DNA from: UBA1724 sp963632245 | Lineage (GTDB): Bacteria > Verrucomicrobiota > Lentisphaeria > Oligosphaerales > Oligosphaeraceae | Direction of reading: 5' to 3' | DNA length: 34,032 nucleotides | Assembly: GCA_963632245.1 (NCBI GenBank) | Contig: CAVGTF010000008.1 | Coordinates: 1 to 34,032, forward strand | Shown: positions 1 to 6,746 of the stretch, in pieces | Position numbering within the stretch: the first letter of the stretch is position 1 | How the letters are laid out: each line of letters begins with the position of its first letter | The notes under the pieces: model-generated | Seen by the model: only the letters and a program-made list of their open reading frames with translations | What the model was told of the DNA's origin: nothing | The model's database searches: none | Program-made: the position numbers and the translations under genes

Positions 1-119
1 GTACGCATCTCCACAGTCTGGGTATGCACCAGAAATCGGTCGGCCAGGGTGGACTTTCCGTGGTCGATGTGGGCGATAATGGAGAAGTTTCGGATATGTG
101 AGAGTTCGAGTTCAGGCAT
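1..119 (-). CDS. lepA: Elongation factor 4 (LepA), N-terminal fragment
   Basis: Only the first 39 codons lie inside the window; the gene continues beyond base 1. The fragment starts MPELELSHIRNF and carries the translational GTPase P-loop region IIAHIDHGKSTLADR, which is highly characteristic of LepA/EF4. LepA is a ribosome-associated GTPase that can back-translocate stalled ribosomes. The ATG at 117-119 has no Shine-Dalgarno sequence, but a TATATT box ends only nine bases upstream, so the messenger may be leaderless or nearly so. The assignment rests on the N-terminus alone; the next best candidates, such as TypA or EF-G, have different sequences around the P-loop. Confidence 0.9.
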   Translation of the reverse strand, partial: MPELELSHIRNFSIIAHIDHGKSTLADRFLVHTQTVEMR

Positions 120-128
120 AGGTCGGTT

Positions 129-134
129 AATATA
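129..134 (-). promoter_or_regulatory. Probable -10 box of lepA
   Basis: On the minus strand the sequence reads TATATTAACCG and matches the TATATT box seen upstream of several other genes in this window. The lepA start codon follows nine bases after the box, implying a 5' leader of only a few bases. No -35 element is recognisable. On the plus strand the overlapping bases 131-136 read TATAAT. Confidence 0.45.
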
Positions 135-186
135 ATTCCTAGGATGGAGGTAGGAGATCTTGCGCGCATCCGTGTGTACACGACGA

Positions 187-226
187 AGGCCGGATCCCCG
201 AAGAGGGACCCGGCCTCGTTTTTTTT
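187..226 (+). terminator. Intrinsic terminator pointing to the plus strand
   Basis: AGGCCGG at 187-193 pairs with CCGGCCT at 210-216. An inner TCCC/GGGA stem lies between them, and eight T residues follow at 219-226. The T tract is on the plus strand, yet both flanking genes are on the minus strand. On the minus strand the same hairpin has the A tract before it and no U tract after it. It may therefore end an unannotated short plus-strand transcript, or act less canonically downstream of the symporter gene. The rest of 120-251 shows no gene. Confidence 0.6.
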
Positions 227-251
227 ATGCACTCGATGACTTGATGGAGGG

Positions 252-1643
252 CTACCGCTTTGTCTTGGCGACGAGGGCGGAGAGCGCCAGGAGTGCCAGG
301 ACGTTAGGCACCACCATGAGCTGGTTGAACATGTCCTGCAGCTCCCAGGCCAGGTCGTTCTTCACCACGGAACCCAGGAAGATGAATCCAGTGCACAGGA
401 TGTAGTAGAGGGGGATGGACTTCTTGCCGAAGAGCCACTGGAAGTTGATCTTACCGAAGAAGTTCCAGCCTAGGATGGTGGAGAATGCGAAGAAGAAGAG
501 GCACACTGCCACGAAGATGTTTCCGATGTTCTGGGTGGTCAGGTTGGCGAATGCCGTCTGGACCAGCGTGGTCTTGCTGAGACCGGCGCTGGCCAGCAGC
601 TGGCTGTAGGTGTCGCCGGTGGCATTGGCCAGCACGCCGTCGCCCACGTAGAAGCAGGAGATGACGATCAGCGCGGTCATGGTGAGCACCACGAAGGTGT
701 CCACGAAGACGCCATACATGGCCATGATGCCCTGGTCGTGGGGCTTCTCAACCATGGCCTGCGCATGGGCGTGGGGCGTAGAACCCATACCCGCTTCGTT
801 GGAGAACAATCCGCGCTTGACACCCTGGCTGATGGCGGTCTTCAAAGCATAGCCGAAGCCACCGCCAATCAATGCCTCGGGATTCCAGGCGTAGCGGAAG
901 ATGCAGGCGACGGTATCGGGGAGATACTTGTAGCGCATGACCAGGATCACCAGACCGCCCACAATGTAGAGCAACGCCATCAGGGGGACCATCTTCTCGG
1001 TCACACGCGCAATGCGCCAGATGCCGCCGCAGAAGATCAACAGGGAGAAGATCGCCACCGCAATTCCAATGGCCAGCTCCGGCACATGGAAGGCGTTCAC
1101 ACAGGTCTCGCTGATGGAGTTGGCCTGCACCATGCAACCAATGAAGCCCAGCGAAATGATGATCGCAACCGCAAAGAAGTGCGCCAGGAAACTGCCGAAA
1201 AGACCCGGGAACGCACGCTTGATGTAATACACGGGACCACCCTGGATCTCACCATGCTCGTCATGAATGCGGGTCTCCTGGGCCAGAATCGCCTCCGCAT
1301 AAATGGTCGACATCCCCAAGAACGCCACAATCCACATCCAGAAAATGGCACCAGGACCACCCGTCAAAATGGCGCCAGAGGCACCCACAATGTTGCCCGT
1401 GCCTACCTGCGCCGCAATTGCAGCACACAACGCCTGGAAACTGCTCAACCCACTCTTCCGCTTCTCACCATGCAACGACAAGCCGCCAAACGCAGTCCGG
1501 AGACTCTCTTTCTTCACGAGACATAACTGGATCATCTTCGTCCGAATGGTGAAGAAAATGCCCGTGCCTACCAACAAAATCGTCAGGACGTAGTCCGATA
1601 GGTAGCTGTTGATGGTCTGGACTAGGTGTAGAAGAGCGTCCAT
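252..1643 (-). CDS. Alanine/glycine:cation symporter (AGCS family)
   Basis: This 463-residue integral membrane protein has the full length and sequence character of the AGCS family (AlsT, DagA, YrbD). These transporters import alanine or glycine with Na+ or H+ across the inner membrane. Visible family signatures are the region around residues 60-95 (FQALCAAIAAQVGTGNIVGA), the motif GGPGAIFWMW, and GLFSNEAGMGSTPHAHA in the middle, which belongs to the substrate and cation pathway. Hydrophobic stretches throughout predict about ten membrane segments. The ATG at 1641-1643 has no clear Shine-Dalgarno sequence. The gene is divergent from cysK and seems to be a single-gene unit. The exact substrate cannot be read from the sequence. 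Confidence 0.93.
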   Translation of the reverse strand: MDALLHLVQTINSYLSDYVLTILLVGTGIFFTIRTKMIQLCLVKKESLRTAFGGLSLHGEKRKSGLSSFQALCAAIAAQVGTGNIVGASGAILTGGPGAIFWMWIVAFLGMSTIYAEAILAQETRIHDEHGEIQGGPVYYIKRAFPGLFGSFLAHFFAVAIIISLGFIGCMVQANSISETCVNAFHVPELAIGIAVAIFSLLIFCGGIWRIARVTEKMVPLMALLYIVGGLVILVMRYKYLPDTVACIFRYAWNPEALIGGGFGYALKTAISQGVKRGLFSNEAGMGSTPHAHAQAMVEKPHDQGIMAMYGVFVDTFVVLTMTALIVISCFYVGDGVLANATGDTYSQLLASAGLSKTTLVQTAFANLTTQNIGNIFVAVCLFFFAFSTILGWNFFGKINFQWLFGKKSIPLYYILCTGFIFLGSVVKNDLAWELQDMFNQLMVVPNVLALLALSALVAKTKR

Positions 1644-1775
1644 AAAGAAAATCCAGTCGGATGGGGTGAATGAAGAATGAGACTACAAGGGGAATAAGGC
1701 GAGAAAACGGGGAAACGCCCCTCCATTGGATAAAAAAGGAGCATCCAAAAGGCAAAAAAAGACCGAAAACGGCAT

Positions 1776-1781
1776 AATCTA
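1776..1781 (-). promoter_or_regulatory. Probable -10 box of the AGCS symporter gene
   Basis: The minus strand reads TAGATTATGCCG, one base different in the hexamer from the TATATT box found at other genes and with the same C/G-rich continuation. It lies 132 bases upstream of the symporter start codon. The rest of the divergent gap 1644-1998 is AT-rich and holds no gene. Confidence 0.4.
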
Positions 1782-1871
1782 GCCTCCTATAAGGCATTTA
1801 CAATTGAAAACACCCTCCCATGAATCCTCACGACATCTCCGAAAGCCCCCCTGAAAGAATTTTCCGAAAAA

Positions 1872-1913
1872 TACAACTAAACGAGTTGTAATTCTTTTGA
1901 GTCCCGTTACAGT
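1872..1913 (+). promoter_or_regulatory. Candidate cysK promoter with overlapping palindromic operator
   Basis: An inverted repeat TACAAC (1872-1877), seven-base spacer, GTTGTA (1885-1890) overlaps a possible -35 element TTGTAA (1886-1891). That element is 16 bases from a possible -10 element TACAGT (1908-1913). Both hexamers match four of six consensus positions. The arrangement would suit a dimeric repressor covering the -35 region. The regulator is unknown. An Rrf2-family protein is encoded 2 kb downstream, and some Rrf2 proteins control cysteine genes, but a link is only a guess. Confidence 0.35.
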
Positions 1914-1998
1914 AGGCGAAGAAACACAATTTGTTGAATTGCGTTTTTTGTGGTTTTCTTTTTTTGTGGTAGTTTTTTGATGTAGGAGTTTTTTTGTG

Positions 1999-2919
1999 AT
2001 GAGCAAGATTTTCAAGAGCATTTTGGAGACGGTGGGTCACACTCCGTTGGTGGAGATTGGGAAATTGAACCATGGTGGTGCCCGTGTGTTAGTGAAGGTG
2101 GAGTTTTTCAATCCGGGTGGATCTGTGAAGGACCGCATTGCGATTGGGATGGTGGATGCTGCGGAGGCCAGTGGTGCCTTGAAGCCGGGTGGTTTGATCA
2201 TTGAGCCCACCAGTGGCAACACTGGCATTGGTCTGGCGTTGGTTGCGGCGGCGCGTGGGTATCATCTGGTATTGACCATGCCGGACACCATGAGTGTGGA
2301 GCGTCGGAAGCTGGCGGCGGCGTATGGTGCCGAGGTGGTGTTGACTCCCGGCGTGAATGGCATGAAGGGCGCCATTGCCAAGGCGGAGGAGCTCCACAAG
2401 GCTAATCCCAATTCCATCATTCCCCAGCAGTTCGAGAATGGCGCCAATCCCGAGACCCACTACCACACCACCGGTCCCGAGATCTGGGAGGATACGGATG
2501 GAAAGGTGGATGCCTTTGTGGCGGGCGTGGGCACCGGCGGCACGATCTCCGGCACCGCCAAGTATCTTCGCGAGAAGAATCCGTCGCTGAAGGTCTACGC
2601 CATTGAGCCGGATACCAGCGCGGTGCTCTCTGGTAAGCCGGCGGGTCCCCATAAGCTCCAGGGCATCGGCGCGGGCTTCATCCCCAAGACCCTGGATCGC
2701 TCCGTGATCACGGAGGTGGTGCCGGTCTCCGCAGAGGACGCAGGCAATACCGCCCGCGCGGCTGCCGCCCAGGAGGGACTGCTTATCGGAATCACCTCCG
2801 GCGCCGCACTCTTCACGGCACTGGAACTCTCCAAGAAGCCCGAATTCGCCGGAAAGACCATCGTGGCACTGCTCCCCGATAACGGCGAACGCTATCTTTC
2901 CACCTGGCTCTTCTCCTAA
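1999..2919 (+). CDS. cysK: Cysteine synthase A (O-acetylserine sulfhydrylase)
   Basis: This 306-residue PLP enzyme makes L-cysteine from O-acetylserine and sulfide in the cytoplasm. The N-terminus has the family pattern VGHTPLVEI, followed by the PLP lysine in NPGGSVKDRIA near residue 40. The substrate-binding loop PTSGNTGIGLA is near residue 70, and the PLP-phosphate loop GVGTGGTISGTAKYL near residues 173-187. GITSGAA and the C-terminus LPDNGERYLSTWLF are also typical. Length is normal. I chose the ATG at 1999; a GTG at 1996 directly before it is also possible. AGGAG at 1984-1988 serves either. Codon use shifts from T-ending codons at the 5' end to C-ending codons at the 3' end. A repeat element begins four bases after the stop. 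Confidence 0.96.
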   Translation: MSKIFKSILETVGHTPLVEIGKLNHGGARVLVKVEFFNPGGSVKDRIAIGMVDAAEASGALKPGGLIIEPTSGNTGIGLALVAAARGYHLVLTMPDTMSVERRKLAAAYGAEVVLTPGVNGMKGAIAKAEELHKANPNSIIPQQFENGANPETHYHTTGPEIWEDTDGKVDAFVAGVGTGGTISGTAKYLREKNPSLKVYAIEPDTSAVLSGKPAGPHKLQGIGAGFIPKTLDRSVITEVVPVSAEDAGNTARAAAAQEGLLIGITSGAALFTALELSKKPEFAGKTIVALLPDNGERYLSTWLFS

Positions 2920-2922
2920 AAG

Positions 2923-3105
2923 AAAGGAGGAAGGAGGAAGTTTGGCCAGGGTTCCGCACGGGGGGCTCCCCGCGCGGAACCCCGCGCCGAAATCTAATGG
3001 CGCGTGCGCCAAGCGGGCCAAAGTAGGCGCGCTTGCCATTAGTAGAGGTTCCGGTACCGCCACTTAGGCGGAAGAAACTAGGCGGGGGACCGGGGGGCGC
3101 AAGTC
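2923..3105 (+). repeat. Mosaic intergenic repeat element 1 (downstream of cysK)
   Basis: The element begins four bases after the cysK stop. It holds two GGAGGAA heptads inside a 30-base module (2923-2952) whose exact reverse complement recurs at 6312-6341. Next comes a GC-rich hairpin with GTTCCGC at 2951-2957 pairing with GCGGAAC at 2974-2980. A further hairpin pairs TAATGGC (2995-3001) with GCCATTA (3035-3041). The shared core from 3055 reads as a short CCGCC/GGCGG hairpin followed by GAAGAAACTAGGC and a G-rich run. Together with the nadA leader it fills the 329-base gap before nadA, which holds no coding sequence. Confidence 0.75.
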
Positions 3106-3179
3106 CCTCCGTCCTTTCGTTATTTTGCTAAACGTGGTGCACCGCAGACACCGCATTTAGGGGGCATTGAAAAGCCGAT

Positions 3180-3185
3180 TATATT
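3180..3185 (+). promoter_or_regulatory. Probable -10 box of nadA
   Basis: The sequence TATATTATTCGGG matches the recurrent TATATT box of this window. It lies 63 bases upstream of the nadA ATG. No -35 hexamer at normal spacing is evident. TTGAAA at 3168-3173 is too close to serve. Confidence 0.45.
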
Positions 3186-3248
3186 ATTCGGGTTTTCCGA
3201 TTCCCTTTCAAAACTCATTTGTTTCCAAAACCTTTTTAGTTGACCGTC

Positions 3249-4151
3249 ATGTCCAATCTCGTGCAGGAAATCCAGGAGTTGAAGAAGGCTCGCAAGGCCG
3301 TGATTCTCGCCCACAACTACACCCTTCCGGAGGTCCAGGATGTGGCGGACTTCACGGGCGACTCCCTGGAGCTTTCCCGGAAGGCGGCGCAGTGTCAGGC
3401 GCCGGTGATTGTCTTTTGTGGGGTGCGTTTCATGGCGGAGACCGCGAAGATTCTCTCTCCGGATTCCGTGGTGCTACATCCCGAGCCCACTGCGGGCTGT
3501 CCCATGGCGGACATGGCGCCGGTGGAGGAAGTGAAGAAATACCGCGCCGCGCATCCGGACACCCTCCTGGTGGCATACGTGAATACCACTGCCGCCACCA
3601 AGACCGCGGTGGATATCTGCTGTACCTCCGGCAATGCGGAGCGCGTGATCTCCTCCATTCCCAAGGACAAGAAGATCATGTTCCTGCCCGACGCCGACCT
3701 GGGCGCTAATGTGTCCAAGACCCTGAATCGTCCCATGGAGCTCTGGGAGGGCTTCTGCCCCACGCACTATCGCATCCATCCCGAGCAGATTGACCAGGCG
3801 CGCCAGGCGCATCCCGGCGCACAGGTGCTGGTTCATCCGGAGTGCCTCCCCGCCGTGGTTGCCAAGGCGGACAAGGCGTTGAGCACCGGCGGCATGCTCG
3901 CCTACGTGAAGGAGTCCCCCTGCCAGAGCTTCGTCATTGGCACGGAGTGCGGCATTCTCCACCGCATGAAGAAGGAGAATCCCGGAAAGGAATTCTTCCC
4001 CCTGGAGCCCGTCCCCGTCTGCCAGAATATGAAGAAGATCACCCTGGACAAGGTCCGGGATTGCCTCCGGGATCTGTCGCCTGCGGTGGAGTTGGACCAG
4101 GAGACCATTGAGAAGGCGAAGGGCTCCATTGACAGGATGCTGGCGCTATGA
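3249..4151 (+). CDS. nadA: Quinolinate synthase NadA
   Basis: This 300-residue iron-sulfur enzyme condenses iminoaspartate with dihydroxyacetone phosphate to quinolinate, the precursor of NAD. The three cysteines that bind the single [4Fe-4S] cluster are visible at C84 (TAGCPMADM), C170 (EGFCPTHYR) and C258 (PVCQNMKK). Their spacing fits the short class of NadA. The substrate-binding AHNYTLPEVQD is at residues 21-31, and CGVRFMAETAK, PDADLGANVSK and the typical GTE region are present. The ATG at 3249 is preferred over a TTG at 3240. It lacks a Shine-Dalgarno sequence. The last four bases overlap the start of the Rrf2 gene, so the two are co-transcribed. No nadB or nadC is nearby. Confidence 0.96.
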   Translation: MSNLVQEIQELKKARKAVILAHNYTLPEVQDVADFTGDSLELSRKAAQCQAPVIVFCGVRFMAETAKILSPDSVVLHPEPTAGCPMADMAPVEEVKKYRAAHPDTLLVAYVNTTAATKTAVDICCTSGNAERVISSIPKDKKIMFLPDADLGANVSKTLNRPMELWEGFCPTHYRIHPEQIDQARQAHPGAQVLVHPECLPAVVAKADKALSTGGMLAYVKESPCQSFVIGTECGILHRMKKENPGKEFFPLEPVPVCQNMKKITLDKVRDCLRDLSPAVELDQETIEKAKGSIDRMLAL

Positions 4152-4588
4152 AGATCTCCGCCAAGACCCGCTACGGACTGCGGATTCTTTTGGATATCGC
4201 CCTCCACGGCAGCGACAAGCCCCGGACCATCCGGGATATCGCCGCCAGCCAGCAGATCTCCGAGAAGTTCATTAGCCCACTGGTGGTCACGCTCCGACGC
4301 GCCGGGATGCTCCGCTCGATCCGCGGAGTTGCCGGCGGGCTCCAATTGGACAAAGACCCACAGCTGATCTCGCTGCTGGATATCTCCGATGCCATGGATG
4401 GCGAGATCTTTCTGCTCGGATGCCTGAAGGATCCCGCTTCCTGTCCCCGCAGAAATCGCTGCGTCACCGCGCTGGTCTGGAATGACGTGAATGAGAGCCT
4501 CCGGGAAAAACTCCGCTCCATCACCCTCCAGAGCATCATCGACCAATACGTCCGTGGCAAACTGAACGAGCAGACCTACTCCATCTGA
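4148..4588 (+). CDS. Rrf2/IscR-family transcriptional regulator with three cysteines
   Basis: This 146-residue regulator opens with the Rrf2 winged-helix pattern KISAKTRYGLRILLDIA, followed by IRDIAASQQISEKFI as recognition region and GVAGGLQL as wing. C92, C99 and C105 are spaced almost as the three [2Fe-2S] ligands of IscR (92, 98, 104), so cluster binding is likely but not proven. The start overlaps the nadA stop (ATGA), indicating translational coupling with an iron-sulfur enzyme. The protein probably senses iron-sulfur status, nitric oxide or redox state. Targets are unknown; nadA itself and cysK are plausible. No isc or suf genes are in the window. Confidence 0.88.
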   Translation: MKISAKTRYGLRILLDIALHGSDKPRTIRDIAASQQISEKFISPLVVTLRRAGMLRSIRGVAGGLQLDKDPQLISLLDISDAMDGEIFLLGCLKDPASCPRRNRCVTALVWNDVNESLREKLRSITLQSIIDQYVRGKLNEQTYSI

Positions 4589-4610
4589 TCGCTCTCTTTC
4601 ACGGGAAACA

Positions 4611-4646
4611 AAAAGGCTCCGCGAGGATCTTCTCGCGGGGCCTTTT
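4611..4646. terminator. Bidirectional intrinsic terminator between the Rrf2 gene and folB
   Basis: AAAAGGC at the left end pairs with GCCTTTT at the right end, and CCGCGAG pairs with CTCGCGG inside, around a six-base loop. A tract and T tract flank the stem, so it can end both the nadA-rrf2 transcript and the convergent folB transcript. Confidence 0.85.
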
Positions 4647-4674
4647 GGGTATCGGGATGGCAACAGGAGCGGCG

Positions 4675-5058
4675 CTACTTCTTGGGGAAGCGCGTGATGG
4701 CGATGGCGGCGTAGTCGCCATTGGAGAGTCCCGCCGGCTTCCGGATCTCCAGATCCACGCGCCGGACGCGGGGACTGGCGGCTAGGCAGAGCTCCGCCAG
4801 ATTCTGTGCGAGGGTCTCGATGAGCTGGCAGGTGGATTCCTGGCAGCACCGGATCAGTGCCTTGGAGAGCCGCGCGTAGTTGACGGTCTTCTCCAGGTCA
4901 TCATCCTTCGCGGCATCCCGGGTGTCCAGATAGACGGTGGCGTAGACGATCAGTGCCTGAAGGAGTTGCCGTTCCTCTTCCTTGCAACCGATATGCGCGG
5001 CGCAGCGGAGTCCGGCGATGGTGATCTTGTCGAGGGTATCCTGTGTGGTGTCGCTCAT
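4675..5058 (-). CDS. folB: Dihydroneopterin aldolase FolB
   Basis: This 127-residue enzyme of folate synthesis cleaves 7,8-dihydroneopterin to 6-hydroxymethyl-dihydropterin and glycolaldehyde. Family features are DKITIAGLRCAAHIG at the N-terminus with the following glutamate-rich turn, TVNYARLSKAL in the middle, QLIETLAQNLAEL, and the C-terminal lysine in IRKPAGLSNGDYAAI. Length is typical for a homo-oligomeric FolB. The start overlaps the stop of the upstream acyltransferase by four bases. The protein contains several cysteines not common in the family, including a CC pair. No other folate genes are adjacent. Confidence 0.88.
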   Translation of the reverse strand: MSDTTQDTLDKITIAGLRCAAHIGCKEEERQLLQALIVYATVYLDTRDAAKDDDLEKTVNYARLSKALIRCCQESTCQLIETLAQNLAELCLAASPRVRRVDLEIRKPAGLSNGDYAAIAITRFPKK

Positions 5059-6032
5059 GGCAGCTGGTCTTCGGGGCAGGGGTATTTCTTGTCCAGAGCG
5101 TAGAAGGGGAATTTGCTACGCTTTTCAGGGGGCAGGTTCGAGGGGAGGTATCGCCAGCGGTGGTAGATCCAGAGATACTGATCCGGATGGCGGCGAATGA
5201 GTGCCTCGTAGGCGGTCAGGATTGCGGCGGTGAGGTCGGTGTCGGAGGGATATTCCCAGGCCTCCTGGGGCAATGGCTCCTGGTCCATATAGAACTCGCC
5301 CGTGGCGTCGTCCCGCAAACAGGCCACCACCCGCACCGGGGTCTTCAGACGACGTGCCAGGGCAGCGGGAAGAGGCGAGGTGACGGCCGGCAAGCCGAAG
5401 AATTTTACGAAGATTCCGCCATGGCGGGGAGAGACATTCTGGTCAATGAGCATCCCCACATGACGACCCTCCCGAAGCGCCCGCAGGACCCCGCGCGCTG
5501 CGCCTTCGGCAGGAATGGTCACGGTATCGCTGTCCACGGTGCGCAAGCGCTCCGCTAGGAGATTCAGCCACTCCTGCTTAAAGCGCGCGACCACCACTGC
5601 GCCAGGACGTCCACCCGTCAGCAAGGAAATATGGGACTCCATCTCCCAGTTGCCTAGGTGCGGAGTGCAAAAGAGCACCGGTCCCTCGACATCGGAAAGG
5701 CAGGCATCCTGGAATTCCGGTGTGACTCGGAGGCGCTTGGGAACATCCTCCGGATGGCGCAGGAAATGCAGCCAATCCAGTCCCGAGCATAGGAAGTGGT
5801 GGAACATCCGGCGCATGGTCCGCTTCCGCCACGGTTTCGTGCTCTCGGGAAAGGCGATCGCTAGGTTCGCCAGGGCATTCCGCCTCTGCCCAAATAAGAA
5901 GGGCCAGGAGAAAAACCAGAAGATCCACCCCCAGATCACTACCCCGCGCGGAGACAAATTCCCCCATAAAAACGCCACTACCGCTAACGCGGCACGCGCA
6001 AAGGGTGCAGATTTTTTCGAAGTGGATGGCAA
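5055..6032 (-). CDS. Lipid A-type lysophospholipid acyltransferase (LpxL/HtrB family)
   Basis: This protein of up to 325 residues transfers acyl chains to lipid A precursors or a related lipid at the inner membrane. One hydrophobic segment is near residues 12-48. The family anchor RRNALANLAIAFPES follows, then the catalytic H(X4)E motif in TPHLGNWEM and the pattern VGMLIDQNVSPRHGGIFVKFFG. LYIYHRWRY-like sequence (LWIYHRWRY) near the C-terminus is also typical. The first codon given is a TTG directly after a TTTATT sequence that resembles the local -10 box, so the true start may lie further in, for example GTG at 5978. It is translationally coupled to folB. Its presence supports a lipid A-bearing outer membrane. 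Confidence 0.87.
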   Translation of the reverse strand: MPSTSKKSAPFARAALAVVAFLWGNLSPRGVVIWGWIFWFFSWPFLFGQRRNALANLAIAFPESTKPWRKRTMRRMFHHFLCSGLDWLHFLRHPEDVPKRLRVTPEFQDACLSDVEGPVLFCTPHLGNWEMESHISLLTGGRPGAVVVARFKQEWLNLLAERLRTVDSDTVTIPAEGAARGVLRALREGRHVGMLIDQNVSPRHGGIFVKFFGLPAVTSPLPAALARRLKTPVRVVACLRDDATGEFYMDQEPLPQEAWEYPSDTDLTAAILTAYEALIRRHPDQYLWIYHRWRYLPSNLPPEKRSKFPFYALDKKYPCPEDQLP

Positions 6033-6050
6033 AATAAAGAGTAAAAAAAC

Positions 6051-6341
6051 GCACCGCCGGTAGGCGGAAGAAATTAGGCAGGGGTGCGGGGGCGGCGAAG
6101 CCAGTCCGTGGGGGGCTGGCTCAATGAGGAATTAGAAATGAGGAATGAGGAGTTTTGGCCACTCTGCACTGGACCTTGTCGCCGCGTTCCGCGTTGCCAA
6201 ACCGCCAGCGGCGCCAAGTGCGCCGCAGTTAGAAATTAGGAATTTCCGCCGCTACTTGCGGCGGCATCAGCGTACGCGCCGGTAGATTCCGGCGCGGGGT
6301 TCCGGCACGGGACCCTGGCCAAACTTCCTCCTTCCTCCTTT
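6051..6341 (-). repeat. Mosaic intergenic repeat element 2
   Basis: This element fills most of the gap 6033-6359 and is the most complete of the set. It has the shared core at 6051-6100 (CCGCC-GGTA-GGCGGAAGAA). Next are an AGCCAG/CTGGCT hairpin and AATGAGG heptads (6123-6152). A 19-base stretch at 6196-6214 is identical to 33858-33876. Then come TTAGAAA/TTAGGAA heptads and three perfect GC hairpins: GCGGCGC/GCGCCGC, CCGCCGC/GCGGCGG and GCGCCGG/CCGGCGC. The 30-base module at 6312-6341 is in inverted orientation to that at 2923-2952. I set the strand by this last module, which lies just after the stop of the gene at 6360-6704. No coding sequence is seen. Confidence 0.75.
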
Positions 6342-6359
6342 TTTGGGGGGACGCAGCGT

Positions 6360-6704
6360 TTACCGTTGCGTCAGTAGGAATCGTCGTGGAGCGGCATCCT
6401 GTGGGGAGTCGGCGAGGGATCCCAGGGGATCGTATCCGGCGTTCCAGCGTTCCTGGAGTTTCGCCAGGAGGGTCTCCTTGCGGGCGTCTTCTAGGAAATC
6501 GATCTGGACCTCCTTTGTGGCGCGGTGTGCCTCTTCGCGGGGGAGGGGCTGCAGCACCACGAGGAAGGAGTCGTCGACTTGGCAGATTGTGCGCAGCCGT
6601 GCGGGGGCGTGTCTATGGCAGGCGTCCAGGAGTGCCTGACGAGTCTCCTCGGGCTGGATGATCAGATCGGCCAGGGCGAATTGGAGATAGCGGTCGGCTT
6701 CCAT
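6360..6704 (-). CDS. Hypothetical protein, 114 residues
   Basis: I do not recognise this protein. It starts MEADRYLQFALADLI at an ATG 42 bases after the stop of the UDP-sugar pyrophosphorylase gene, and is probably co-transcribed with it. It is soluble, slightly charged and has no signal peptide or membrane segment. The first 85 residues look like a small mixed alpha/beta domain with the hydrophobic strand DDSFLVVLQPL; the last 30 are proline- and arginine-rich. The Shine-Dalgarno signal is weak. Codon use resembles the neighbours, which supports a real gene. The alternative is a non-coding tail of the upstream messenger. Confidence 0.6.
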   Translation of the reverse strand: MEADRYLQFALADLIIQPEETRQALLDACHRHAPARLRTICQVDDSFLVVLQPLPREEAHRATKEVQIDFLEDARKETLLAKLQERWNAGYDPLGSLADSPQDAAPRRFLLTQR

Positions 6705-6746
6705 GATGCGGTGCGTGTGGTTAGGGGAGGGTGCTTAGATGGAGTG

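Noticed and set aside
2920..3248. A transposable element with transposase between cysK and nadA
   Set aside because: The region contains hairpins and repeats but no coding sequence, no target duplication that I can recognise, and the inverted 30-base pair flanks housekeeping genes, not a transposase.
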